Assembly: GCA_026874595.1 (NCBI GenBank) | Contig: CM049313.1 | Location: forward strand, 80,406,659-80,470,658 | Origin: Sipunculus nudus | Lineage: Eukaryota; Annelida; Sipuncula; Golfingiida; Sipunculidae | Length of the DNA stretch: 64,000 nt | Reading direction: 5' to 3' | The notes under the pieces: model-generated | Database searches by the model: none | What the model was told of the DNA's origin: nothing | The model's input: only the letters and a program-made list of their open reading frames with translations | Shown here: one piece after another, positions 26,758-42,045 of the stretch | Position numbering within the stretch: position 1 is the first letter of the stretch | How the letters are laid out: the number at the start of each line of letters is the position of its first letter | Made by a program: the position numbers and the translations under genes

Positions 26758-29700
26758 CGGAATCAGAGATTTCGACAAGTATGTTGATCAGTTCCGTTTG
26801 TTTGTTTGTCTGTATGTCCCCGCTCTACAGGCCACAATTTTGCACCAATCGTCCTGAAACTTATAGATAGAGTGTATAATCGGTTCTTCTCGGAGCCTAT
26901 TGTTTTTGGTCATGATCGGTCAAGGGTCAAGGTCAGGGTCACCAAAAAGCTCAAAAACGGTTTTTTCTTCATACCTTCGTCAAAAATAGCCGTAGGCACT
27001 TAATCTGTAGCCCGTTTTATTTGCCACTGCATGGCCACTTCCAACACTGCAAAATTGCCTCATTTCGCTGTTACCATGGTTACGCAATTTTGGGGAGAAA
27101 TCATGGAATTTCGTGATATTTTTCAAATTTGCAGCAATTTTACTGATTCTGAGATATTTTATGTAACATAAGAATATCTCGAAACGGGTTTTTCAGATTT
27201 TGGAAATGGCCGCCAGGGGGCGTTGCAGATGAAAAAACATGAAAATTTGTTTTGGTGCTATACCTCCAGAACTATTAAACATTGGGCCATTTCCATCACA
27301 GCACCTTAAACTAGGGTCCATGGGCTTATTTTTGCGCATAGGTGCCGAAGTGCGCTATTGCCAGATTTCTCTATTTCTGGGGTAAAACCTTTGAAATTTG
27401 AAAATATGCAGTTTTTAGCTTCTAACTCTGTCAGTTTTTATGCTAGAGAGGTCAAAATTTTTGCATCTTGTAGCCCTTGGTGAGTTCTCGGTGATCCAAC
27501 CAAAAATCTTGCAAAATCTCGCACCGTTTCTCGTCGAATGAGATTTCGCGATTTCACGGTGACATGCCCTATAGGCCACAGATATGCAGGCATCCGTTTG
27601 AAACTGATACATGTTACGTCATACACTAATATCTCGAAAGCAATTGTTCAGTTTCTGGAAAATTACCGCAAGGGGGCGCTGCACTGCAACCCCGTACCTA
27701 CTATCATTGTTTAAGCATATCTCCGAAACTACACATTTTAGGTACATAAACTGCACACCATATAAATTGGCGTTTCATGGCCTTTCTGCCCATGACCTCT
27801 TTTGTTTAATCATACACGGTCCCCACAGATTTTAGCAACTTTGTAAAAATTAAAACCCGCATGCACAAATACATATGCCATCACGCATGCATTCACGCGT
27901 TTTAGTATGAAAGACAGACACGCTTTCCCGTGACTGCAAAAATTATTGCGTTCGCCGTATAAAATAAGTGACCACAGGCACTCTTTGCGGGCCGGTTTGC
28001 CATTTCTGTCGCGTTATAGTTTATTGCTTGCCGGAATCAGAGATTTCGACAAGTATGTTGATCAGTTCCGTTTGTTTGTTTGTCTGTATGTCCCCGCTCT
28101 ACAGGCCACAATTTTGCACCAATCGTCCTGAAACTTATAGATAGAGTGTATAATCGGTTCTTCTCGGAGCCTATTGTTTTTGGTCATGATCGGTCAAGGG
28201 TCAAGGTCAGGGTCACCAAAAAGCTCAAAAACGGTTTTTTCTTCATACCTTCGTCAAAAATAGCCGTAGGCACTTAATCTGTAGCCCGTTTTATTTGCCA
28301 CTGCATGGCCACTTCCAACACTGCAAAATTGCCTCATTTCGCTGTTACCATGGTTACGCAATTTTGGGGAGAAATCATGGAATTTCGTGATATTTTTCAA
28401 ATTTGCAGCAATTTTACTGATTCTGAGATATTTTATGTAACATAAGAATATCTCGAAACGGGTTTTTCAGATTTTGGAAATGGCCGCCAGGGGGCGTTGC
28501 AGATGAAAAAACATGAAAATTTGTTTTGGTGCTATACCTCCAGAACTATTAAACATTGGGCCATTTCCATCACAGCACCTTAAACTAGGGTCCATGGGCT
28601 TATTTTTGCGCATAGGTGCCGAAGTGCGCTATTGCCAGATTTCTCTATTTCTGGGGTAAAACCTTTGAAATTTGAAAATATGCAGTTTTTAGCTTCTAAC
28701 TCTGTCAGTTTTTATGCTAGAGAGGTCAAAATTTTTGCATCTTGTAGCCCTTGGTGAGTTCTCGGTGATCCAACCAAAAATCTTGCAAAATCTCGCACCG
28801 TTTCTCGTCGAATGAGATTTCGCGATTTCACGGTGACATGCCCTATAGGCCACAGATATGCAGGCATCCGTTTGAAACTGATACATGTTACGTCATACAC
28901 TAATATCTCGAAAGCAATTGTTCAGTTTCTGGAAAATTACCGCAAGGGGGCGCTGCACTGCAACCCCGTACCTACTATCATTCTTTAAGCATATCTCCGA
29001 AACTACACATTTTAGGTACATAAACTGCACACCATATAAATTGGCGTTTCATGGCCTTTCTGCCCATGACCTCTTTTGTTTAATCATACACGGTCCCCAC
29101 AGATTTTAGCAACTTTGTAAAAATTAAAACCCGCATGCACAAATACATATGCCATCACGCATGCATTCACGCGTTTTAGTATGAAAGACAGACACGCTTT
29201 CCCGTGACTGCAAAAATTATTGCGTTCGCCGTATAAAATAAGTGACCACAGGCACTCTTTGCGGGCCGGTTTGCCATTTCTGTCGCGTTATAGTTTATTG
29301 CTTGCCGGAATCAGAGATTTCGACAAGTATGTTGATCAGTTCCGTTTGTTTGTTTGTCTGTATGTCCCCGCTCTACAGGCCACAATTTTGCACCAATCGT
29401 CCTGAAACTTATAGATAGAGTGTATAATCGGTTCTTCTCGGAGCCTATTGTTTTTGGTCATGATCGGTCAAGGGTCAAGGTCAGGGTCACCAAAAAGCTC
29501 AAAAACGGTTTTTTCTTCATACCTTCGTCAAAAATAGCCGTAGGCACTTAATCTGTAGCCCGTTTTATTTGCCACTGCATGGCCACTTCCAACACTGCAA
29601 AATTGCCTCATTTCGCTGTTACCATGGTTACGCAATTTTGGGGAGAAATCATGGAATTTCGTGATATTTTTCAAATTTGCAGCAATTTTACTGATTCTGA

Positions 29701-32700
29701 GATATTTTATGTAACATAAGAATATCTCGAAACGGGTTTTTCAGATTTTGGAAATGGCCGCCAGGGGGCGTTGCAGATGAAAAAACATGAAAATTTGTTT
29801 TGGTGCTATACCTCCAGAACTATTAAACATTGGGCCATTTCCATCACAGCACCTTAAACTAGGGTCCATGGGCTTATTTTTGCGCATAGGTGCCGAAGTG
29901 CGCTATTGCCAGATTTCTCTATTTCTGGGGTAAAACCTTTGAAATTTGAAAATATGCAGTTTTTAGCTTCTAACTCTGTCAGTTTTTATGCTAGAGAGGT
30001 CAAAATTTTTGCATCTTGTAGCCCTTGGTGAGTTCTCGGTGATCCAACCAAAAATCTTGCAAAATCTCGCACCGTTTCTCGTCGAATGAGATTTCGCGAT
30101 TTCACGGTGACATGCCCTATAGGCCACAGATATGCAGGCATCCGTTTGAAACTGATACATGTTACGTCATACACTAATATCTCGAAAGCAATTGTTCAGT
30201 TTCTGGAAAATTACCGCAAGGGGGCGCTGCACTGCAACCCCGTACCTACTATCATTCTTTAAGCATATCTCCGAAACTACACATTTTAGGTACATAAACT
30301 GCACACCATATAAATTGGCGTTTCATGGCCTTTCTGCCCATGACCTCTTTTGTTTAATCATACACGGTCCCCACAGATTTTAGCAACTTTGTAAAAATTA
30401 AAACCCGCATGCACAAATACATATGCCATCACGCATGCATTCACGCGTTTTAGTATGAAAGACAGACACGCTTTCCCGTGACTGCAAAAATTATTGCGTT
30501 CGCCGTATAAAATAAGTGACCACAGGCACTCTTTGCGGGCCGGTTTGCCATTTCTGTCGCGTTATAGTTTATTGCTTGCCGGAATCAGAGATTTCGACAA
30601 GTATGTTGATCAGTTCCGTTTGTTTGTTTGTCTGTATGTCCCCGCTCTACAGGCCACAATTTTGCACCAATCGTCCTGAAACTTATAGATAGAGTGTATA
30701 ATCGGTTCTTCTCGGAGCCTATTGTTTTTGGTCATGATCGGTCAAGGGTCAAGGTCAGGGTCACCAAAAAGCTCAAAAACGGTTTTTTCTTCATACCTTC
30801 GTCAAAAATAGCCGTAGGCACTTAATCTGTAGCCCGTTTTATTTGCCACTGCATGGCCACTTCCAACACTGCAAAATTGCCTCATTTCGCTGTTACCATG
30901 GTTACGCAATTTTGGGGAGAAATCATGGAATTTCGTGATATTTTTCAAATTTGCAGCAATTTTACTGATTCTGAGATATTTTATGTAACATAAGAATATC
31001 TCGAAACGGGTTTTTCAGATTTTGGAAATGGCCGCCAGGGGGCGTTGCAGATGAAAAAACATGAAAATTTGTTTTGGTGCTATACCTCCAGAACTATTAA
31101 ACATTGGGCCATTTCCATCACAGCACCTTAAACTAGGGTCCATGGGCTTATTTTTGCGCATAGGTGCCGAAGTGCGCTATTGCCAGATTTCTCTATTTCT
31201 GGGGTAAAACCTTTGAAATTTGAAAATATGCAGTTTTTAGCTTCTAACTCTGTCAGTTTTTATGCTAGAGAGGTCAAAATTTTTGCATCTTGTAGCCCTT
31301 GGTGAGTTCTCGGTGATCCAACCAAAAATCTTGCAAAATCTCGCACCGTTTCTCGTCGAATGAGATTTCGCGATTTCACGGTGACATGCCCTATAGGCCA
31401 CAGATATGCAGGCATCCGTTTGAAACTGATACATGTTACGTCATACACTAATATCTCGAAAGCAATTGTTCAGTTTCTGGAAAATTACCGCAAGGGGGCG
31501 CTGCACTGCAACCCCGTACCTACTATCATTCTTTAAGCATATCTCCGAAACTACACATTTTAGGTACATAAACTGCACACCATATAAATTGGCGTTTCAT
31601 GGCCTTTCTGCCCATGACCTCTTTTGTTTAATCATACACGGTCCCCACAGATTTTAGCAACTTTGTAAAAATTAAAACCCGCATGCACAAATACATATGC
31701 CATCACGCATGCATTCACGCGTTTTAGTATGAAAGACAGACACGCTTTCCCGTGACTGCAAAAATTATTGCGTTCGCCGTATAAAATAAGTGACCACAGG
31801 CACTCTTTGCGGGCCGGTTTGCCATTTCTGTCGCGTTATAGTTTATTGCTTGCCGGAATCAGAGATTTCGACAAGTATGTTGATCAGTTCCGTTTGTTTG
31901 TTTGTCTGTATGTCCCCGCTCTACAGGCCACAATTTTGCACCAATCGTCCTGAAACTTATAGATAGAGTGTATAATCGGTTCTTCTCGGAGCCTATTGTT
32001 TTTGGTCATGATCGGTCAAGGGTCAAGGTCAGGGTCACCAAAAAGCTCAAAAACGGTTTTTTCTTCATACCTTCGTCAAAAATAGCCGTAGGCACTTAAT
32101 CTGTAGCCCGTTTTATTTGCCACTGCATGGCCACTTCCAACACTGCAAAATTGCCTCATTTCGCTGTTACCATGGTTACGCAATTTTGGGGAGAAATCAT
32201 GGAATTTCGTGATATTTTTCAAATTTGCAGCAATTTTACTGATTCTGAGATATTTTATGTAACATAAGAATATCTCGAAACGGGTTTTTCAGATTTTGGA
32301 AATGGCCGCCAGGGGGCGTTGCAGATGAAAAAACATGAAAATTTGTTTTGGTGCTATACCTCCAGAACTATTAAACATTGGGCCATTTCCATCACAGCAC
32401 CTTAAACTAGGGTCCATGGGCTTATTTTTGCGCATAGGTGCCGAAGTGCGCTATTGCCAGATTTCTCTATTTCTGGGGTAAAACCTTTGAAATTTGAAAA
32501 TATGCAGTTTTTAGCTTCTAACTCTGTCAGTTTTTATGCTAGAGAGGTCAAAATTTTTGCATCTTGTAGCCCTTGGTGAGTTCTCGGTGATCCAACCAAA
32601 AATCTTGCAAAATCTCGCACCGTTTCTCGTCGAATGAGATTTCGCGATTTCACGGTGACATGCCCTATAGGCCACAGATATGCAGGCATCCGTTTGAAAC

Positions 32701-33127
32701 TGATACATGTTACGTCATACACTAATATCTCGAAAGCAATTGTTCAGTTTCTGGAAAATTACCGCAAGGGGGCGCTGCACTGCAACCCCGTACCTACTAT
32801 CATTGTTTAAGCATATCTCCGAAACTACACATTTTAGGTACATAAACTGCACACCATATAAATTGGCGTTTCATGGCCTTTCTGCCCATGACCTCTTTTG
32901 TTTAATCATACACGGTCCCCACAGATTTTAGCAACTTTGTAAAAATTAAAACCCGCATGCACAAATACATATGCCATCACGCATGCATTCACGCGTTTTA
33001 GTATGAAAGACAGACACGCTTTCCCGTGACTGCAAAAATTATTGCGTTCGCCGTATAAAATAAGTGACCACAGGCACTCTTTGCGGGCCGGTTTGCCATT
33101 TCTGTCGCGTTATAGTTTATTGCTTGC

Positions 33128-34401
33128 CGGAATCAGAGATTTCGACAAGTATGTTGATCAGTTCCGTTTGTTTGTTTGTCTGTATGTCCCCGCTCTACAG
33201 GCCACAATTTTGCACCAATCGTCCTGAAACTTATAGATAGAGTGTATAATCGGTTCTTCTCGGAGCCTATTGTTTTTGGTCATGATCGGTCAAGGGTCAA
33301 GGTCAGGGTCACCAAAAAGCTCAAAAACGGTTTTTTCTTCATACCTTCGTCAAAAATAGCCGTAGGCACTTAATCTGTAGCCCGTTTTATTTGCCACTGC
33401 ATGGCCACTTCCAACACTGCAAAATTGCCTCATTTCGCTGTTACCATGGTTACGCAATTTTGGGGAGAAATCATGGAATTTCGTGATATTTTTCAAATTT
33501 GCAGCAATTTTACTGATTCTGAGATATTTTATGTAACATAAGAATATCTCGAAACGGGTTTTTCAGATTTTGGAAATGGCCGCCAGGGGGCGTTGCAGAT
33601 GAAAAAACATGAAAATTTGTTTTGGTGCTATACCTCCAGAACTATTAAACATTGGGCCATTTCCATCACAGCACCTTAAACTAGGGTCCATGGGCTTATT
33701 TTTGCGCATAGGTGCCGAAGTGCGCTATTGCCAGATTTCTCTATTTCTGGGGTAAAACCTTTGAAATTTGAAAATATGCAGTTTTTAGCTTCTAACTCTG
33801 TCAGTTTTTATGCTAGAGAGGTCAAAATTTTTGCATCTTGTAGCCCTTGGTGAGTTCTCGGTGATCCAACCAAAAATCTTGCAAAATCTCGCACCGTTTC
33901 TCGTCGAATGAGATTTCGCGATTTCACGGTGACATGCCCTATAGGCCACAGATATGCAGGCATCCGTTTGAAACTGATACATGTTACGTCATACACTAAT
34001 ATCTCGAAAGCAATTGTTCAGTTTCTGGAAAATTACCGCAAGGGGGCGCTGCACTGCAACCCCGTACCTACTATCATTCTTTAAGCATATCTCCGAAACT
34101 ACACATTTTAGGTACATAAACTGCACACCATATAAATTGGCGTTTCATGGCCTTTCTGCCCATGACCTCTTTTGTTTAATCATACACGGTCCCCACAGAT
34201 TTTAGCAATTTTGTAAAAATTAAAACCCGCATGCACAAATACATATGCCATCACGCATGCATTCACGCGTTTTAGTATGAAAGACAGACACGCTTTCCCG
34301 TGACTGCAAAAATTATTGCGTTCGCCGTATAAAATAAGTGACCACAGGCACTCTTTGCGGGCCGGTTTGCCATTTCTGTCGCGTTATAGTTTATTGCTTG
34401 C
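33128..34401 (+). repeat. Satellite unit 27, recombinant C952 + T1082
   Basis: Carries C at offset 952 and T at offset 1082 (34209). The other three T1082 units have G at 952, so this unit has a combination found nowhere else in the array. Confidence 0.9.
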
Positions 34402-37400
34402 CGGAATCAGAGATTTCGACAAGTATGTTGATCAGTTCCGTTTGTTTGTTTGTCTGTATGTCCCCGCTCTACAGGCCACAATTTTGCACCAATCGTCCTG
34501 AAACTTATAGATAGAGTGTATAATCGGTTCTTCTCGGAGCCTATTGTTTTTGGTCATGATCGGTCAAGGGTCAAGGTCAGGGTCACCAAAAAGCTCAAAA
34601 ACGGTTTTTTCTTCATACCTTCGTCAAAAATAGCCGTAGGCACTTAATCTGTAGCCCGTTTTATTTGCCACTGCATGGCCACTTCCAACACTGCAAAATT
34701 GCCTCATTTCGCTGTTACCATGGTTACGCAATTTTGGGGAGAAATCATGGAATTTCGTGATATTTTTCAAATTTGCAGCAATTTTACTGATTCTGAGATA
34801 TTTTATGTAACATAAGAATATCTCGAAACGGGTTTTTCAGATTTTGGAAATGGCCGCCAGGGGGCGTTGCAGATGAAAAAACATGAAAATTTGTTTTGGT
34901 GCTATACCTCCAGAACTATTAAACATTGGGCCATTTCCATCACAGCACCTTAAACTAGGGTCCATGGGCTTATTTTTGCGCATAGGTGCCGAAGTGCGCT
35001 ATTGCCAGATTTCTCTATTTCTGGGGTAAAACCTTTGAAATTTGAAAATATGCAGTTTTTAGCTTCTAACTCTGTCAGTTTTTATGCTAGAGAGGTCAAA
35101 ATTTTTGCATCTTGTAGCCCTTGGTGAGTTCTCGGTGATCCAACCAAAAATCTTGCAAAATCTCGCACCGTTTCTCGTCGAATGAGATTTCGCGATTTCA
35201 CGGTGACATGCCCTATAGGCCACAGATATGCAGGCATCCGTTTGAAACTGATACATGTTACGTCATACACTAATATCTCGAAAGCAATTGTTCAGTTTCT
35301 GGAAAATTACCGCAAGGGGGCGCTGCACTGCAACCCCGTACCTACTATCATTCTTTAAGCATATCTCCGAAACTACACATTTTAGGTACATAAACTGCAC
35401 ACCATATAAATTGGCGTTTCATGGCCTTTCTGCCCATGACCTCTTTTGTTTAATCATACACGGTCCCCACAGATTTTAGCAACTTTGTAAAAATTAAAAC
35501 CCGCATGCACAAATACATATGCCATCACGCATGCATTCACGCGTTTTAGTATGAAAGACAGACACGCTTTCCCGTGACTGCAAAAATTATTGCGTTCGCC
35601 GTATAAAATAAGTGACCACAGGCACTCTTTGCGGGCCGGTTTGCCATTTCTGTCGCGTTATAGTTTATTGCTTGCCGGAATCAGAGATTTCGACAAGTAT
35701 GTTGATCAGTTCCGTTTGTTTGTTTGTCTGTATGTCCCCGCTCTACAGGCCACAATTTTGCACCAATCGTCCTGAAACTTATAGATAGAGTGTATAATCG
35801 GTTCTTCTCGGAGCCTATTGTTTTTGGTCATGATCGGTCAAGGGTCAAGGTCAGGGTCACCAAAAAGCTCAAAAACGGTTTTTTCTTCATACCTTCGTCA
35901 AAAATAGCCGTAGGCACTTAATCTGTAGCCCGTTTTATTTGCCACTGCATGGCCACTTCCAACACTGCAAAATTGCCTCATTTCGCTGTTACCATGGTTA
36001 CGCAATTTTGGGGAGAAATCATGGAATTTCGTGATATTTTTCAAATTTGCAGCAATTTTACTGATTCTGAGATATTTTATGTAACATAAGAATATCTCGA
36101 AACGGGTTTTTCAGATTTTGGAAATGGCCGCCAGGGGGCGTTGCAGATGAAAAAACATGAAAATTTGTTTTGGTGCTATACCTCCAGAACTATTAAACAT
36201 TGGGCCATTTCCATCACAGCACCTTAAACTAGGGTCCATGGGCTTATTTTTGCGCATAGGTGCCGAAGTGCGCTATTGCCAGATTTCTCTATTTCTGGGG
36301 TAAAACCTTTGAAATTTGAAAATATGCAGTTTTTAGCTTCTAACTCTGTCAGTTTTTATGCTAGAGAGGTCAAAATTTTTGCATCTTGTAGCCCTTGGTG
36401 AGTTCTCGGTGATCCAACCAAAAATCTTGCAAAATCTCGCACCGTTTCTCGTCGAATGAGATTTCGCGATTTCACGGTGACATGCCCTATAGGCCACAGA
36501 TATGCAGGCATCCGTTTGAAACTGATACATGTTACGTCATACACTAATATCTCGAAAGCAATTGTTCAGTTTCTGGAAAATTACCGCAAGGGGGCGCTGC
36601 ACTGCAACCCCGTACCTACTATCATTCTTTAAGCATATCTCCGAAACTACACATTTTAGGTACATAAACTGCACACCATATAAATTGGCGTTTCATGGCC
36701 TTTCTGCCCATGACCTCTTTTGTTTAATCATACACGGTCCCCACAGATTTTAGCAACTTTGTAAAAATTAAAACCCGCATGCACAAATACATATGCCATC
36801 ACGCATGCATTCACGCGTTTTAGTATGAAAGACAGACACGCTTTCCCGTGACTGCAAAAATTATTGCGTTCGCCGTATAAAATAAGTGACCACAGGCACT
36901 CTTTGCGGGCCGGTTTGCCATTTCTGTCGCGTTATAGTTTATTGCTTGCCGGAATCAGAGATTTCGACAAGTATGTTGATCAGTTCCGTTTGTTTGTTTG
37001 TCTGTATGTCCCCGCTCTACAGGCCACAATTTTGCACCAATCGTCCTGAAACTTATAGATAGAGTGTATAATCGGTTCTTCTCGGAGCCTATTGTTTTTG
37101 GTCATGATCGGTCAAGGGTCAAGGTCAGGGTCACCAAAAAGCTCAAAAACGGTTTTTTCTTCATACCTTCGTCAAAAATAGCCGTAGGCACTTAATCTGT
37201 AGCCCGTTTTATTTGCCACTGCATGGCCACTTCCAACACTGCAAAATTGCCTCATTTCGCTGTTACCATGGTTACGCAATTTTGGGGAGAAATCATGGAA
37301 TTTCGTGATATTTTTCAAATTTGCAGCAATTTTACTGATTCTGAGATATTTTATGTAACATAAGAATATCTCGAAACGGGTTTTTCAGATTTTGGAAATG

Positions 37401-40400
37401 GCCGCCAGGGGGCGTTGCAGATGAAAAAACATGAAAATTTGTTTTGGTGCTATACCTCCAGAACTATTAAACATTGGGCCATTTCCATCACAGCACCTTA
37501 AACTAGGGTCCATGGGCTTATTTTTGCGCATAGGTGCCGAAGTGCGCTATTGCCAGATTTCTCTATTTCTGGGGTAAAACCTTTGAAATTTGAAAATATG
37601 CAGTTTTTAGCTTCTAACTCTGTCAGTTTTTATGCTAGAGAGGTCAAAATTTTTGCATCTTGTAGCCCTTGGTGAGTTCTCGGTGATCCAACCAAAAATC
37701 TTGCAAAATCTCGCACCGTTTCTCGTCGAATGAGATTTCGCGATTTCACGGTGACATGCCCTATAGGCCACAGATATGCAGGCATCCGTTTGAAACTGAT
37801 ACATGTTACGTCATACACTAATATCTCGAAAGCAATTGTTCAGTTTCTGGAAAATTACCGCAAGGGGGCGCTGCACTGCAACCCCGTACCTACTATCATT
37901 CTTTAAGCATATCTCCGAAACTACACATTTTAGGTACATAAACTGCACACCATATAAATTGGCGTTTCATGGCCTTTCTGCCCATGACCTCTTTTGTTTA
38001 ATCATACACGGTCCCCACAGATTTTAGCAACTTTGTAAAAATTAAAACCCGCATGCACAAATACATATGCCATCACGCATGCATTCACGCGTTTTAGTAT
38101 GAAAGACAGACACGCTTTCCCGTGACTGCAAAAATTATTGCGTTCGCCGTATAAAATAAGTGACCACAGGCACTCTTTGCGGGCCGGTTTGCCATTTCTG
38201 TCGCGTTATAGTTTATTGCTTGCCGGAATCAGAGATTTCGACAAGTATGTTGATCAGTTCCGTTTGTTTGTTTGTCTGTATGTCCCCGCTCTACAGGCCA
38301 CAATTTTGCACCAATCGTCCTGAAACTTATAGATAGAGTGTATAATCGGTTCTTCTCGGAGCCTATTGTTTTTGGTCATGATCGGTCAAGGGTCAAGGTC
38401 AGGGTCACCAAAAAGCTCAAAAACGGTTTTTTCTTCATACCTTCGTCAAAAATAGCCGTAGGCACTTAATCTGTAGCCCGTTTTATTTGCCACTGCATGG
38501 CCACTTCCAACACTGCAAAATTGCCTCATTTCGCTGTTACCATGGTTACGCAATTTTGGGGAGAAATCATGGAATTTCGTGATATTTTTCAAATTTGCAG
38601 CAATTTTACTGATTCTGAGATATTTTATGTAACATAAGAATATCTCGAAACGGGTTTTTCAGATTTTGGAAATGGCCGCCAGGGGGCGTTGCAGATGAAA
38701 AAACATGAAAATTTGTTTTGGTGCTATACCTCCAGAACTATTAAACATTGGGCCATTTCCATCACAGCACCTTAAACTAGGGTCCATGGGCTTATTTTTG
38801 CGCATAGGTGCCGAAGTGCGCTATTGCCAGATTTCTCTATTTCTGGGGTAAAACCTTTGAAATTTGAAAATATGCAGTTTTTAGCTTCTAACTCTGTCAG
38901 TTTTTATGCTAGAGAGGTCAAAATTTTTGCATCTTGTAGCCCTTGGTGAGTTCTCGGTGATCCAACCAAAAATCTTGCAAAATCTCGCACCGTTTCTCGT
39001 CGAATGAGATTTCGCGATTTCACGGTGACATGCCCTATAGGCCACAGATATGCAGGCATCCGTTTGAAACTGATACATGTTACGTCATACACTAATATCT
39101 CGAAAGCAATTGTTCAGTTTCTGGAAAATTACCGCAAGGGGGCGCTGCACTGCAACCCCGTACCTACTATCATTGTTTAAGCATATCTCCGAAACTACAC
39201 ATTTTAGGTACATAAACTGCACACCATATAAATTGGCGTTTCATGGCCTTTCTGCCCATGACCTCTTTTGTTTAATCATACACGGTCCCCACAGATTTTA
39301 GCAACTTTGTAAAAATTAAAACCCGCATGCACAAATACATATGCCATCACGCATGCATTCACGCGTTTTAGTATGAAAGACAGACACGCTTTCCCGTGAC
39401 TGCAAAAATTATTGCGTTCGCCGTATAAAATAAGTGACCACAGGCACTCTTTGCGGGCCGGTTTGCCATTTCTGTCGCGTTATAGTTTATTGCTTGCCGG
39501 AATCAGAGATTTCGACAAGTATGTTGATCAGTTCCGTTTGTTTGTTTGTCTGTATGTCCCCGCTCTACAGGCCACAATTTTGCACCAATCGTCCTGAAAC
39601 TTATAGATAGAGTGTATAATCGGTTCTTCTCGGAGCCTATTGTTTTTGGTCATGATCGGTCAAGGGTCAAGGTCAGGGTCACCAAAAAGCTCAAAAACGG
39701 TTTTTTCTTCATACCTTCGTCAAAAATAGCCGTAGGCACTTAATCTGTAGCCCGTTTTATTTGCCACTGCATGGCCACTTCCAACACTGCAAAATTGCCT
39801 CATTTCGCTGTTACCATGGTTACGCAATTTTGGGGAGAAATCATGGAATTTCGTGATATTTTTCAAATTTGCAGCAATTTTACTGATTCTGAGATATTTT
39901 ATGTAACATAAGAATATCTCGAAACGGGTTTTTCAGATTTTGGAAATGGCCGCCAGGGGGCGTTGCAGATGAAAAAACATGAAAATTTGTTTTGGTGCTA
40001 TACCTCCAGAACTATTAAACATTGGGCCATTTCCATCACAGCACCTTAAACTAGGGTCCATGGGCTTATTTTTGCGCATAGGTGCCGAAGTGCGCTATTG
40101 CCAGATTTCTCTATTTCTGGGGTAAAACCTTTGAAATTTGAAAATATGCAGTTTTTAGCTTCTAACTCTGTCAGTTTTTATGCTAGAGAGGTCAAAATTT
40201 TTGCATCTTGTAGCCCTTGGTGAGTTCTCGGTGATCCAACCAAAAATCTTGCAAAATCTCGCACCGTTTCTCGTCGAATGAGATTTCGCGATTTCACGGT
40301 GACATGCCCTATAGGCCACAGATATGCAGGCATCCGTTTGAAACTGATACATGTTACGTCATACACTAATATCTCGAAAGCAATTGTTCAGTTTCTGGAA

Positions 40401-42045
40401 AATTACCGCAAGGGGGCGCTGCACTGCAACCCCGTACCTACTATCATTCTTTAAGCATATCTCCGAAACTACACATTTTAGGTACATAAACTGCACACCA
40501 TATAAATTGGCGTTTCATGGCCTTTCTGCCCATGACCTCTTTTGTTTAATCATACACGGTCCCCACAGATTTTAGCAACTTTGTAAAAATTAAAACCCGC
40601 ATGCACAAATACATATGCCATCACGCATGCATTCACGCGTTTTAGTATGAAAGACAGACACGCTTTCCCGTGACTGCAAAAATTATTGCGTTCGCCGTAT
40701 AAAATAAGTGACCACAGGCACTCTTTGCGGGCCGGTTTGCCATTTCTGTCGCGTTATAGTTTATTGCTTGCCGGAATCAGAGATTTCGACAAGTATGTTG
40801 ATCAGTTCCGTTTGTTTGTTTGTCTGTATGTCCCCGCTCTACAGGCCACAATTTTGCACCAATCGTCCTGAAACTTATAGATAGAGTGTATAATCGGTTC
40901 TTCTCGGAGCCTATTGTTTTTGGTCATGATCGGTCAAGGGTCAAGGTCAGGGTCACCAAAAAGCTCAAAAACGGTTTTTTCTTCATACCTTCGTCAAAAA
41001 TAGCCGTAGGCACTTAATCTGTAGCCCGTTTTATTTGCCACTGCATGGCCACTTCCAACACTGCAAAATTGCCTCATTTCGCTGTTACCATGGTTACGCA
41101 ATTTTGGGGAGAAATCATGGAATTTCGTGATATTTTTCAAATTTGCAGCAATTTTACTGATTCTGAGATATTTTATGTAACATAAGAATATCTCGAAACG
41201 GGTTTTTCAGATTTTGGAAATGGCCGCCAGGGGGCGTTGCAGATGAAAAAACATGAAAATTTGTTTTGGTGCTATACCTCCAGAACTATTAAACATTGGG
41301 CCATTTCCATCACAGCACCTTAAACTAGGGTCCATGGGCTTATTTTTGCGCATAGGTGCCGAAGTGCGCTATTGCCAGATTTCTCTATTTCTGGGGTAAA
41401 ACCTTTGAAATTTGAAAATATGCAGTTTTTAGCTTCTAACTCTGTCAGTTTTTATGCTAGAGAGGTCAAAATTTTTGCATCTTGTAGCCCTTGGTGAGTT
41501 CTCGGTGATCCAACCAAAAATCTTGCAAAATCTCGCACCGTTTCTCGTCGAATGAGATTTCGCGATTTCACGGTGACATGCCCTATAGGCCACAGATATG
41601 CAGGCATCCGTTTGAAACTGATACATGTTACGTCATACACTAATATCTCGAAAGCAATTGTTCAGTTTCTGGAAAATTACCGCAAGGGGGCGCTGCACTG
41701 CAACCCCGTACCTACTATCATTCTTTAAGCATATCTCCGAAACTACACATTTTAGGTACATAAACTGCACACCATATAAATTGGCGTTTCATGGCCTTTC
41801 TGCCCATGACCTCTTTTGTTTAATCATACACGGTCCCCACAGATTTTAGCAACTTTGTAAAAATTAAAACCCGCATGCACAAATACATATGCCATCACGC
41901 ATGCATTCACGCGTTTTAGTATGAAAGACAGACACGCTTTCCCGTGACTGCAAAAATTATTGCGTTCGCCGTATAAAATAAGTGACCACAGGCACTCTTT
42001 GCGGGCCGGTTTGCCATTTCTGTCGCGTTATAGTTTATTGCTTGC